Shown here: one piece after another, positions 1 through 7,685 of the stretch
How positions within the stretch are numbered: position 1 is the stretch's first letter
Layout of the letters: each line of letters starts with the position of its first letter
Source: Saccharopolyspora hirsuta
Lineage (GTDB): Bacteria; Actinomycetota; Actinomycetes; Mycobacteriales; Pseudonocardiaceae
Length of the DNA stretch: 64,000 nt
NCBI RefSeq assembly: GCF_008630535.1
Contig: NZ_VWPH01000005.1
Location: 465,564 to 529,563 of the forward strand
Direction of reading: 5' to 3'
Notes under the pieces: model-generated
Seen by the model: only the letters and a program-made list of their open reading frames with translations
The model's database searches: none
Told to the model about the DNA's origin: nothing
Program-made: the position numbers and the translations under genes

Positions 1-131
1 CGTCGACGAGTTCCGCATCGGAGCACGACACCACCGGCCGCCCTTCCAGGGCGACCTCGGGCAGGCTTGAGCCCGAAACCGCCCCGAAGGGAACGTCCGA
101 ATCCGCGACTGCGGTGATCAAAGGTGCCATG
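1..131 (-). CDS. 5' end of a 13E12/DUF222-like gene (partial)
   Basis: Reading leftward from an ATG at 131, the frame stays open for 43 codons to the window edge. The protein begins MAPLITAVADSDVPF and reaches SDAELVD at the edge, which resembles the opening of the DUF222 domain found in 13E12-repeat (HNH endonuclease-like) proteins. Only a few residues support this. Independent support is that the 65 bp before this ATG align with the 65 bp before the ATG at 63879, including an SOS-like box at the same distance. The body of the gene is outside the window, so the HNH domain cannot be seen. It could be another actinobacterial family. Confidence 0.5.
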
Positions 132-150
132 CCTCAATGATCCCAAGATT

Positions 151-166
151 CGCACACATTTTCGAC
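151..166 (-). promoter_or_regulatory. LexA (SOS)-like box upstream of the partial gene at the left edge
   Basis: On the minus strand this reads TCGAAAATGTGTGCGA. The actinobacterial SOS box is TCGAAC-N4-GTTCGA, so there are two mismatches. It sits 19 nt upstream of the ATG, the same spacing as the better match at 63844-63859. Confidence 0.45.
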
Positions 167-355
167 TCAATAACGGTAGCTCGATCCGGTGATCATCCGC
201 GAAGAACCCTCAGAAACGACCCGCGCATCGCATCCGCGCACGGCGCGAAAACCTGGCGCTCAGCGGCGATACCAGGGCGGGTCGACGAGGAGAGGCGCGC
301 CGCGCACGGGGCCGCGTCGGGGTTCAAAGCGGCAGGTGGTCGTCTCGGGATGATG

Positions 356-500
356 CAATTTCAATCGAAATTGGCGTCGTCACCGACAGAACCTGCGGTG
401 GCGAGGCCAGCCAATTTCAATCGAAATTGCAGTCGTCACCACCCCTCGGAAGGCCGTGACCGCAACCTCGGGAGATGGCCCCCAACTTCAAGCGAAACCA
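356..500. repeat. Three spaced inverted repeats, consensus CAATTTCAATCGAAATTG
   Basis: Two perfect copies of CAATTTCAATCGAAATTG lie at 356-373 and 412-429. Each has 7 bp arms and a 4 bp centre, and each is followed by GTCGTCACC. A degraded copy at 483-500 matches 13 of 18 positions. The start-to-start spacings are 56 and 71 bp. The pattern suggests a multi-site operator for a dimeric regulator. No regulator can be assigned from sequence alone. Confidence 0.6.
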
Positions 501-530
501 CGGCCGTTCGCCACCACACGAACAGCCGTG
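499..530. other. Hairpin-forming inverted repeat
   Basis: CACGGCCGTTCG (499-510) pairs with CGAACAGCCGTG (519-530) with one mismatch and an 8 nt loop. It could be a terminator or a structured leader. It lies in gene-free DNA, so its transcript is unknown. Confidence 0.45.
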
Positions 531-743
531 ATACCACGGCGAACACCAACGCTCACCGCCCGCGGCAAAACCAAACCCCACCGATCCCCCGACACCACCG
601 CACGGTCACCCCTTCACCAACGGCCACCACCAAACCCCAGCCCCCACGCCGCAAGGCGACAATCCCCAGCCGAAATCCCCACCACAACCCCCGCAACCCG
701 AACCATCCCACACCGGGCCATCCCCGTGGCACGAAGCCGAACA

Positions 744-823
744 GGGGCTGTGGACCGGATGTCAAGCCTGAAACCCCGAAGGGGCGGCCGCCAGGCCGGG
801 CTTGGCATCCGGTCCACAGCCCC
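744..823. repeat. 80 bp palindromic element, copy 1
   Basis: The arms GGGGCTGTGGACCGGATG (744-761) and its reverse complement (806-823) pair perfectly. Pairing continues through CAAGCCTG and CGGGCTTG with few mismatches, giving a stem of about 26 bp. The loop contains GGGGCGGCCGCC. An 80 bp copy in the opposite orientation lies at 63394-63473. Homology extends beyond the palindrome to roughly 702-866 against 63348-63515. This looks like an interspersed palindromic repeat of the genome. Confidence 0.85.
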
Positions 824-901
824 CAAAATCCACCAACCACGGGGCTGGCCCCCGCACGCCACAACCTCTAAAAGCCCCAACCACCCCGAAAGCGGAGAAG
901 A

Positions 902-2224
902 TCACCGCACCCCAACCCGCGCCTCCCGCTCCAGCACGAAGTCGCACCCGATCCGCCCAGCCCGAACCCCGACCCGATCCACGCCAGGCCGCATCCCAGG
1001 AGCCGAAGCAACAACGGTCACGTACTGCCGAGGCAGGTCGTGCACCTCGTACTCCCCGTCCCCACCGGTCACCAGGTGCGCCAACTGCACCCCACCGGCG
1101 TCGGTCACGGTAACGATGGCCCCGGCCACCGGCTCCCCGGAACCATCCCGAACCGTCCCGGCGAGCGTGTGGTGGTACCGCGGCACCGGCGCCTCGATGG
1201 CCGGGTCGACAACTACCCCGCTGTCGTCCTCGTGCTCATAGGTCCCCGCGGTGGTGACCACCTCAGGATCAGAAGCCTGCTTCCGCCTGGCCCGAACCTG
1301 GTTGAACACCACCAACGCCACCCCGAACGCACACCAGGCGCACAACCCCAAAACCGCGGGCAGCGCCCCGGCCCCGTTGAAGTAGAGGATCCCGCGCATC
1401 GAGTCCACGGCCTGCCCCAGCGGCAGGAACCGGTGCAGCGACTGGAAGAACGGCGGCACCAGCTCCTTCGGGATGGCACCGCTGCTGGACGGCATGCTCA
1501 GCAGCACGAACACCCCCATCGCCACCCCGGGGATGAACTGCTTGACGAACGGCACCAACCCGAACGTCGTCCAGGCCACCGCCTGCGTGAGCAGGAACCC
1601 GATCAGGATCAGCACCGGCTCGGCGTGGATGACCTCCATGGACAGCGCGGCGAAGTAGCAGACGACCGAGCCGAACGCGCCCACCCCGACCAGCGCGAGC
1701 AGCTTCTGCCGGGTGCTCAGCGCGGCCCGCAGCAGCATCATCACGGTGATGTAGGGCGGGATGTTCAGGGCGAGCAGGCAGTAGAACAGCCCGGTGCCCA
1801 TCACGTCGCCGGGCGCGGACGGCGCCAGGTCGGTCAGCACCAGGTGGTGCCCGGTGGCCGAGGCGACCGGGGTGAACAGCTGCTGCAGCACCATCAGCAG
1901 CGCAGAGCCGTTCGCCTTGGCGTAGAACAGCTCACCGCGCACCGGGTCGTACGCGGCGACGGCGTCGCGCTGCGTGATCGCATCCCGCGCCCCCTGCACG
2001 TCGGGCACGGCCGCGACGTCGACCCCGCCGGGCATCTTCTGCTCGAAGGCCGCGCCGAGCTGCTGCGCGGCCTGCTCCCCGACCACCGCGACCGGCATGT
2101 CGTGCGGCGCCGGGGCGTGGAACGGCAGCAGGTAGCAGACCATGAACCCGACGATGAAGAACATCGGGAACCACAGCGCCGATGCCAGGGTGCGCACCAG
2201 CGAGCTCGGTTGTGCCTCGGTCAA
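902..2224 (-). CDS. YhgE/Pip-like membrane protein with C-terminal carboxypeptidase-regulatory-like domain
   Basis: The protein has about 440 residues. A first membrane segment lies near residues 13-33, then an outward-facing domain (VAVVGEQAAQQLG and following), then about five more membrane segments. This is the layout of ABC-2 permease-like YhgE/Pip or DUF3533 proteins, which lack an ATPase. After a charged linker, the last 90 residues (LAGTVRDGSGEPVAGAIVTV and following) look like a carboxypeptidase regulatory-like beta-sandwich. I chose TTG 2224 because AGGAG precedes it by 5 nt; the frame is open further upstream. A TetR gene is divergent, so export of a toxic compound is plausible but unproven. 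Confidence 0.7.
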   Translation of the reverse strand: MTEAQPSSLVRTLASALWFPMFFIVGFMVCYLLPFHAPAPHDMPVAVVGEQAAQQLGAAFEQKMPGGVDVAAVPDVQGARDAITQRDAVAAYDPVRGELFYAKANGSALLMVLQQLFTPVASATGHHLVLTDLAPSAPGDVMGTGLFYCLLALNIPPYITVMMLLRAALSTRQKLLALVGVGAFGSVVCYFAALSMEVIHAEPVLILIGFLLTQAVAWTTFGLVPFVKQFIPGVAMGVFVLLSMPSSSGAIPKELVPPFFQSLHRFLPLGQAVDSMRGILYFNGAGALPAVLGLCAWCAFGVALVVFNQVRARRKQASDPEVVTTAGTYEHEDDSGVVVDPAIEAPVPRYHHTLAGTVRDGSGEPVAGAIVTVTDAGGVQLAHLVTGGDGEYEVHDLPRQYVTVVASAPGMRPGVDRVGVRAGRIGCDFVLEREARVGVR

Positions 2225-2320
2225 GGGAACTCCTCGCGAGCAGGTCGGGGCGCAACGCCGCACTCGGTTCGAATCGCCCGGCGCGATCGGCGCCGCGGGC
2301 GAGAACCACCCCGTTTGACG

Positions 2321-2335
2321 GTTAGCGAGACTAAC
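2321..2335. promoter_or_regulatory. Inverted repeat, probable TetR operator
   Basis: GTTAG-CGAGA-CTAAC is a perfect 5 bp inverted repeat in the 216 bp between the divergent membrane-protein and TetR genes. This is where a TetR repressor usually binds to control both. Assignment rests on position and symmetry only. Confidence 0.45.
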
Positions 2336-2440
2336 GTATTTCTGCAGTCCGTGCAAAAATGCAGGTGTGCAACATCGGTTCGTCGCAGATGCCCGGAATC
2401 GGCACCGGGCCGCGCGGCACGACGGGAACGGACGATCCGG

Positions 2441-3049
2441 ATGACCGAGGCCACGGCCGAGGAGACCTGCGGGCTGCGCGAGCGCAAGAAGCGCGCCACC
2501 CGGCAGGCGCTGCAGGGCGCCGCCATCGGCCTGTTCCTGGAGCGCGGTGTCGAAGCGGTCACCGTGGAGGACATCTGCGCCCGCGCCCAGGTGTCCCCGC
2601 GCACCTTCTTCAACTACTTCACCGCCAAGGAAGAAGTGCTGGTCCCCTGGACCTCGGACATCGTGGCGCGCACCGCCCGGCACGTCCTGGACCAGCCCGC
2701 CGAGCACCCGCCGCTGCGGGTGGCGCACACCGTGCTCGCGGCCGCGATCGACTCCGCCATGGCCGCCCCGACCTGGCGCGACCAGGCACAGGTGCTGCGC
2801 GAGCACCCCGAGCTGATGCCCCGCGTCGTGGTCGCCTCGCGCGCGCTGGAGGCCGCGCTGGCCGACGGGCTGGCCCAGCGGCTCGACCGGGACCGCGAGG
2901 ACCTCTACGTCGGACTGCTGGCGAGCACCGCCATCACGGCGATGCGCACCGCGATCCAGGCCTGGCACCGGGCGGACCCGGACCTCGCCCCGCACGAGTT
3001 CCTGGACCGCGCGTTCGACCTGCTCGGCCGCGGGTTGCCGTCCGACTGA
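2441..3049 (+). CDS. TetR family transcriptional regulator
   Basis: This 202-residue protein has an N-terminal TetR DNA-binding domain. The helix-turn-helix lies in VTVEDICARAQVSPRTFFNYF (about residues 37-57), with the usual TetR pattern of aromatic residues at its end. The remainder is a helical ligand-binding domain without recognisable ligand residues. I took ATG 2441 because the conserved domain starts soon after; the ribosome binding site is weak. It is divergent from the YhgE-like membrane protein and probably represses it and itself through the inverted repeat at 2321-2335. Confidence 0.85.
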   Translation: MTEATAEETCGLRERKKRATRQALQGAAIGLFLERGVEAVTVEDICARAQVSPRTFFNYFTAKEEVLVPWTSDIVARTARHVLDQPAEHPPLRVAHTVLAAAIDSAMAAPTWRDQAQVLREHPELMPRVVVASRALEAALADGLAQRLDRDREDLYVGLLASTAITAMRTAIQAWHRADPDLAPHEFLDRAFDLLGRGLPSD

Positions 3050-3077
3050 CCCGGCCTCGCCCAGCGAAAGGATCGCG

Positions 3078-3707
3078 ATGTCCGACCTCGTCAAGTTGCC
3101 CACCGACCCCGTCGAAGCCCGCCGCCGCATCGCCGCGCGGCTGGACCGGTTCCCGGCCACCGCCATCCCGCTGCGGGACCGCCGACCAGCAGCGGTGGCG
3201 GTCGCGCTGGCCAGCGAGAACGGCCAGCTCGGCGTCTGGATCACCCGGCGGGCCGCGACGCTGCGCGCGCACGCGGGCCAGTTCGCGCTGCCCGGCGGCC
3301 GGGTGGACCCGGGCGAGGACGCGCCGGAGGCCGCGCTGCGCGAGCTGCACGAGGAGCTCGGGGTGTCCGCGGACCAGTGCGACGTGCTCGGTCGGCTGGA
3401 CGACTACGCGACCCGCTCGGGGTACGTGATCACGCCGGTGGTGGTGTGGATCGGCGAGGCGCCGCAGCTGGCGCCCAACCCCGCTGAGGTGGCCGGGGTC
3501 GACCTGGTGCCGCTGGCCGACCTGGACGTGGAGCCGCGGTTCGTGCGGATCGCCGAGTCCGATCGCCCGGTGATCCAGCTCCCGCTGCTGGACACCCTCA
3601 TCCACGCGCCGACGGCGGCCGTGCTGCACCAGTTCCGCGAGGTCGCGCTGCACGACCGGCACACCGCGGTGGCGGACCTGGAGCAACCGGTTTTCGCCTG
3701 GCGCTGA
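3078..3707 (+). CDS. Nudix hydrolase, CoA pyrophosphatase type
   Basis: This 209-residue protein carries a canonical Nudix box at residues 74-96, with G74, E80, R88, E89, E92, E93 and G95 in the G-x5-E-x7-RE-x2-EE-x-G pattern. The segment before it (TRRAATLRAHAGQFALPGG) matches the UPF0035 signature of CoA diphosphatases, which split CoA into phosphopantetheine and 3',5'-ADP. It probably trims CoA or damaged acyl-CoA in the cytoplasm. GAAAGGA precedes ATG by 5 nt. It follows the TetR gene by 28 bp and may share its transcript. Confidence 0.85.
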   Translation: MSDLVKLPTDPVEARRRIAARLDRFPATAIPLRDRRPAAVAVALASENGQLGVWITRRAATLRAHAGQFALPGGRVDPGEDAPEAALRELHEELGVSADQCDVLGRLDDYATRSGYVITPVVVWIGEAPQLAPNPAEVAGVDLVPLADLDVEPRFVRIAESDRPVIQLPLLDTLIHAPTAAVLHQFREVALHDRHTAVADLEQPVFAWR

Positions 3708-3754
3708 CCGCGCGGGCGTAGCCTGGACCTGGAGGGAATTCCGGGAGCTTTCTG

Positions 3755-4696
3755 ATGCGGCGCGAGTTGCTGCGCGCGTTGTCCGCAGCGCTGTTCGTGC
3801 TCGCGGTGCTCGGCGGAGTTGCGTGCAGCCCGTCCCAGCCACCGCGCGCCGGGGCTCCCTCGCCGCCAGCAGGCGGTGCACCGGCAGCCGCGCTCGCGCC
3901 GGTGCTCGCGGTCAAGATCGACAACGTGCCGGACGCCCGGCCACCAGTGGGCATCGGTGCGGCGAACCTGATCTACGTCGAGCCGGTCGAAGGCGGCTAC
4001 AGCCGCCTGCTGGCGATCTTCGCCGGACAGCTTCCACCGCTGGTCGGGCCGGTGCGCAGCGCGCGGGAGACCGACGCCGAGCTGCTCCCCCAGTTCGGCC
4101 ACCCCACGCTGGCCTACTCGGGCGCGGCACCCGAGCTGCTGCCCGTGATCGACGCCGCACCGCTGACCGATGCCTCCGACTCCAACCAGCCCGCCGCCTA
4201 CTCCCGCGACGAAGCGCGCCCGGTGCCGCACAACCTGTTCCTCGATCCGGCCAAGCTTCCTCCCGGCGCGGACTGGCCCGCGCAGAACCGCCCGGTCACC
4301 GGACCTGCTCCCGCCGGTGGGAGGCCGACCGACCACTACGAGGTCAGCTTCCCGGCCGCCACCGCGGCGTTCTACTGGTCCCCGCAGGACCAGCGGTGGC
4401 AGGTGTCGATGGACGGCCAGCCCTACGCGGCGGTCGACACCGGTCGCCTCGGCGCGCCGACCGTGGTGATCCAGCGGGTGCAGGTGCGGGAATCGGCGAT
4501 CCGCGACGCGGCGGGCAACCCGTCACCGATCGCCGAGACCGTCGGCAGCGGCCCGGTCGTGGTGCTGCGGGACGGGCGCGCCTTCGACGGCACCTGGTCC
4601 CGCCCGGCCCGGGACGCCGCGACCACCTACACCGGCCTGTCGGGCGAGCCGCTGCCGGTCGCGTCCGGCCAGGTCTGGATCGTGCTCACGCCATGA
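3755..4696 (+). CDS. DUF3048 domain lipoprotein
   Basis: The 313-residue protein starts with a lipoprotein signal: basic MRRELLR, a hydrophobic stretch, then the lipobox GGVAC with Cys near residue 25. A proline-rich linker leads into a DUF3048 (YerB-like) domain, recognised from VKIDNVPDARP, GPVRSARETD and AYSRDEARPVPHN. The family has no established reaction. The protein should be anchored on the outside of the membrane. Its stop overlaps the ATG of the CapA-like gene by 4 nt, so the two are probably translated together. Confidence 0.8.
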   Translation: MRRELLRALSAALFVLAVLGGVACSPSQPPRAGAPSPPAGGAPAAALAPVLAVKIDNVPDARPPVGIGAANLIYVEPVEGGYSRLLAIFAGQLPPLVGPVRSARETDAELLPQFGHPTLAYSGAAPELLPVIDAAPLTDASDSNQPAAYSRDEARPVPHNLFLDPAKLPPGADWPAQNRPVTGPAPAGGRPTDHYEVSFPAATAAFYWSPQDQRWQVSMDGQPYAAVDTGRLGAPTVVIQRVQVRESAIRDAAGNPSPIAETVGSGPVVVLRDGRAFDGTWSRPARDAATTYTGLSGEPLPVASGQVWIVLTP

Positions 4697-5781
4697 AGCT
4701 GTTCCTGTGCGGCGATGTGATGCCCGGTCGCGGCGTGGACCAGATCCTGCCGCACCCCGGTGATCCCGCCCTGCACGAGCCCTACCTGCAGGACGCGCGC
4801 AGCTACGTGGCGGCCGCCGAGGAGCGCAACGGGCCGATCCGCTGCCCGGTCGGGTTCGCCTGGCCCTGGGGCAGCGCGCTGCGGGCCATCGAGGAGGCCG
4901 CGCCGGACGTGCGGGTGATCAACCTCGAGTCCAGCATCACCCGCGACGGCTGCTTCGCCGCGGACAAGGGTTTGCACTACCGGATGAACCCGGACAACGT
5001 GGACTGCTTGCGCGCGGGCCGCCCGGACGTGTGCAGCCTGGCCAACAACCACGTCCTGGACTTCGGCCGCCAGGGCCTGGCCGACACGCTCGACGCGCTG
5101 TCCCGGGCCGGGCTGCGCTGGGTGGGCGCCGGGCGCGACGCCGCCGAAGCGCACCGCCCGGTGCTGGTCGGCACACCGCGAGGCCGGGTGGCGGTGTTCG
5201 GCTGCGGGGCCGCTTCCAGCGGGATCCCGGGCGGCTGGGCGGCGACCTCGCGACGGCCTGGCGTCCACTTCCTGCCGGACCTCTCCGACCGGCGGGCGGC
5301 CGAGCTCACCGCCGAGATCCGCGAGCGGACCAGGCCCGGCGACGTCGTGGTCGTCTCGCTGCACTGGGGAAGCAACTGGCAGTACCAGGTGACCGCGGAG
5401 CAGATCCGCTTCGCGCACCGCCTGATCGACGGCGGCGTGCACGTGGTGCACGGCCACTCCTCGCACCACCCGCGGCCGATCGAGGTCTACCGCGGGCGCC
5501 TGGTCCTCTACGGCTGCGGCGACTTCATCGACGACTACGAGGGGATCCCCGGCTACGAGAGCTACCGGGACGACCTCCGCCTGCTGTTCTTCGCCACCCT
5601 CACCCCGGCCGGCGAACTGGCCGAGCTGCGCATGCTGCCGATGCAGGCCCGCCGGATGCGCCTGCACCCGGCCTCGACCGCCGACGCCGAGTGGCTCCGC
5701 GACACCCTGACCCGGATCAGCGCCGACTTCGGCACCGAGATCTCCCTGTCCGACGGGACGCTGCACGCCCACCACCGCTGA
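4693..5781 (+). CDS. CapA family metallophosphoesterase-like protein
   Basis: This 362-residue protein has the calcineurin-like fold of the CapA/PgsA family. Expected metal-site motifs appear in order: GDVMPGR near the start, NLESSIT, NNHVLDF, SLHWGSNW and GHSSHHPRP. Family members are linked to poly-gamma-glutamate capsule synthesis, but many actinobacterial homologues occur without capsule genes, as here. There is no signal peptide, so it is probably cytoplasmic or peripheral. It is coupled to the preceding DUF3048 lipoprotein by an ATGA overlap. Confidence 0.8.
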   Translation: MKLFLCGDVMPGRGVDQILPHPGDPALHEPYLQDARSYVAAAEERNGPIRCPVGFAWPWGSALRAIEEAAPDVRVINLESSITRDGCFAADKGLHYRMNPDNVDCLRAGRPDVCSLANNHVLDFGRQGLADTLDALSRAGLRWVGAGRDAAEAHRPVLVGTPRGRVAVFGCGAASSGIPGGWAATSRRPGVHFLPDLSDRRAAELTAEIRERTRPGDVVVVSLHWGSNWQYQVTAEQIRFAHRLIDGGVHVVHGHSSHHPRPIEVYRGRLVLYGCGDFIDDYEGIPGYESYRDDLRLLFFATLTPAGELAELRMLPMQARRMRLHPASTADAEWLRDTLTRISADFGTEISLSDGTLHAHHR

Positions 5782-5822
5782 GTCCGAAGTGGACCGGCCC
5801 GGGTCCGGGGTAGAACGGGGAC

Positions 5823-6812
5823 ATGCGAGCGATCGTCCTCTCCACCACCGCCGAAGGCCCCACCTGGCTGGAACGGCACGACCTCGAACCCCCGGAACCG
5901 GAGGACGCCGAGATCGTCGTCGAAGTCCGCGCCGCCGCGCTGAACCACGCCGACCTCGACGAACTCGCCGGCACCTACGCCTCGGCGCAACGCCGGGCGG
6001 ACCGCCCGCACGTCGTCGGCTCGGACCTCGCGGGAGTCGTCACCTCGGTCGGCAGCGCGGTGTCCGGAGTGCGGCCCGGCGACCACGTGATGGCGATGGT
6101 CGACGGAGCCTTCGCCGACCGGGTCGCGTTCGACCACCGGATCGCGCTGCCCGTGCCGGACGCCCTGAACTGGCCCGAAGCCGCGGCCCTGCCATCGGCG
6201 CTGATGACCGAGCACGACGCCCTGCTGAACCAGGGACAGCTCGCCCCCGGCCAGAGCGTGCTGATCACGGCGGCAACCTCCGGGGTCGGCCTGATCGCGC
6301 TGGACATCGCGCAGTGGGCGGGAGCGGCCCAGGTCTTCGCGACGACCACGAGCCCGCAGAAGGAACTCCTGCTCACCGCCCGCGGCGCGCGAGCCGTCAA
6401 CACCCGCAGCACCGACCTGGCCGAGACGGTGCTGGCCGCCACCGGCGGCCGGGGCGTCGACCTGGTCGTCGACCACGTCGGCGGCGCCCTCCTGGACGCC
6501 TGCATCGCGGCCACCCGCATCGGCGGCACCGTCGTGCAGGTGGGCCGGGCGAGCGGTCCGGTCTCGACGATCGACGTGGACCGCCTGGCCTACCGCCGCG
6601 TCCACCTGATCGGCACCACCTTCCGCACCCGCGGCGCGGACGACCGGGCCCGCATCGCGCAGGCGATCCGCACCCACCTGCTCCCAGCGGTCGCGGACGG
6701 CCGAGTCCGCCCGCATGTCCACGAGGTCATCGCGCTGGCCCAAGCCGCCAGGGCCCGCGCGGAACTGGCAACCCCCACCTCAGCAGGCAAGATCGTCCTC
6801 GACTTCCGCTGA
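5823..6812 (+). CDS. Zinc-binding dehydrogenase family quinone oxidoreductase
   Basis: The 329-residue protein belongs to the medium-chain dehydrogenase/reductase superfamily, quinone oxidoreductase branch. The N-terminal GroES-like fold contains ALNHADLDELAG, and the Rossmann fold carries the NADPH-binding ITAATSGVGLIALDIA. The Cys and His ligands of the catalytic zinc of alcohol dehydrogenases are not visible, so it probably reduces quinones or enones with NADPH without zinc. It stands alone on the plus strand, 41 bp after the CapA-like gene. Confidence 0.85.
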   Translation: MRAIVLSTTAEGPTWLERHDLEPPEPEDAEIVVEVRAAALNHADLDELAGTYASAQRRADRPHVVGSDLAGVVTSVGSAVSGVRPGDHVMAMVDGAFADRVAFDHRIALPVPDALNWPEAAALPSALMTEHDALLNQGQLAPGQSVLITAATSGVGLIALDIAQWAGAAQVFATTTSPQKELLLTARGARAVNTRSTDLAETVLAATGGRGVDLVVDHVGGALLDACIAATRIGGTVVQVGRASGPVSTIDVDRLAYRRVHLIGTTFRTRGADDRARIAQAIRTHLLPAVADGRVRPHVHEVIALAQAARARAELATPTSAGKIVLDFR

Positions 6813-6925
6813 CCGGCTGATCCGGAGGAGTACCGAGGTCACCAGAAGTAACGGCTGGACGGCTCATCGAGTGATCTTGTTCCGCACCCGCCACGCGAGG
6901 TCTGCCAGGCGTTAGACACAACACC

Positions 6926-7681
6926 GTGAACGGGGCAAACGACTACCGCGCAGGACGCGGTTTCCGATCCCTCATTCCCACCCGGTCCTGGTCGACCATG
7001 GTCCAGCAGGGCATCCGAGCAAGACATCAGGCCGGTGACCGGCTGCTGCACCAAGGCACCCCGGGAGGCTGGGTGCTGTTGTGCCTGTCCGGACGGTTGA
7101 AGGTGGTCTACGCCGAGCCCGACGGTCGTGAACTGATGCTCGCGGTCCGCGGGCCCGGCGACGTGATCGGCGAATTCTCCAGCCGCGACGGACTGCCCAG
7201 ATCGGCCACGGTGCAAGCGATCGAGCCGGGTATCACGTCCAAGCTCGGCGACCGCCGCTTCACCGAACTCGTCGAGACCCTGGGGCTGAAGTCGCAGCTA
7301 GACGGCTACATCATGGGCAAGCTGCGGGCCAGCGCCGCACACGCTTGGCAGCTCGCCCACCACACCACCGCGACCAGGTTGGCGGACCTGATCACCGCGT
7401 TGATCGACGTGGCCGGACCCGACCACCCAGCTCCCACGACCATCGCCATGCCGCAGGAGGAGCTGGCAGCCGCGCTCGGGCTCGCGAGATCGGCGATCAC
7501 CCCGGTGCTCGCCAGGTGGAAGTCCGCCGGGCTGATCCGGATCTCGCGCGGCAAGCTCCACGTCACCGACCCCGAGGCGCTGCTGCAACTCCGGAGCACC
7601 GATGTGTCCAGTTCTGGACAGAACCCGCCGCGGCAACCGGGCAACCTCCTTCCCGTCCTGCGAACCCGACTGCGGAGGTGA
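6926..7681 (+). CDS. Crp/Fnr family regulator with intact cyclic-nucleotide cassette
   Basis: The 251-residue protein has an N-terminal cNMP-binding domain and a C-terminal winged helix. The phosphate-binding cassette is intact: G82-E83 and R92-S93 within GEFSSRDGLPRSATV, as in proteins that bind cyclic nucleotides. The helix-turn-helix lies in PQEELAAALGLARSAITPVL. It is the first gene of a four-gene operon; GGAGG near its end serves the next gene 4 nt downstream, which is a class III cyclase-like protein. A cyclase partner next to a cNMP-binding regulator suggests the ligand may be made locally. Start is GTG 6926. The C-terminal 30 residues are not conserved-looking. Confidence 0.85.
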   Translation: MNGANDYRAGRGFRSLIPTRSWSTMVQQGIRARHQAGDRLLHQGTPGGWVLLCLSGRLKVVYAEPDGRELMLAVRGPGDVIGEFSSRDGLPRSATVQAIEPGITSKLGDRRFTELVETLGLKSQLDGYIMGKLRASAAHAWQLAHHTTATRLADLITALIDVAGPDHPAPTTIAMPQEELAAALGLARSAITPVLARWKSAGLIRISRGKLHVTDPEALLQLRSTDVSSSGQNPPRQPGNLLPVLRTRLRR

Positions 7682-7685
7682 ACCG

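Larger units (their letters stand above)
132..901. other. Intergenic region rich in repeats, no supported gene
   Basis: This 770 bp stretch separates the partial 13E12-like gene from the YhgE-like gene. Long frames cross it, but they come from a strongly C-rich plus strand and have Pro/Thr/Arg-rich translations without domain character. It holds the SOS-like box (151-166), three spaced inverted repeats (356-500), a hairpin (499-530) and the 80 bp palindrome (744-823). Confidence 0.7.

Noticed and set aside
356..500. CRISPR array
   Set aside because: Only two perfect repeats of 18 bp, with one degraded copy and unequal spacers, and no cas genes nearby.
137..1241. Long open frames of 244 and 261 residues on the plus strand
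   Set aside because: They are Pro/Thr/Arg-rich and low in complexity, run through the palindromic repeat and antisense to the YhgE-like gene, and have no ribosome binding site or domain.
2225..3244. Upstream extension of the YhgE-like frame to 780 residues
   Set aside because: The extension is antisense to the TetR gene and reads as low-complexity sequence. TTG 2224 with AGGAG is a good start.
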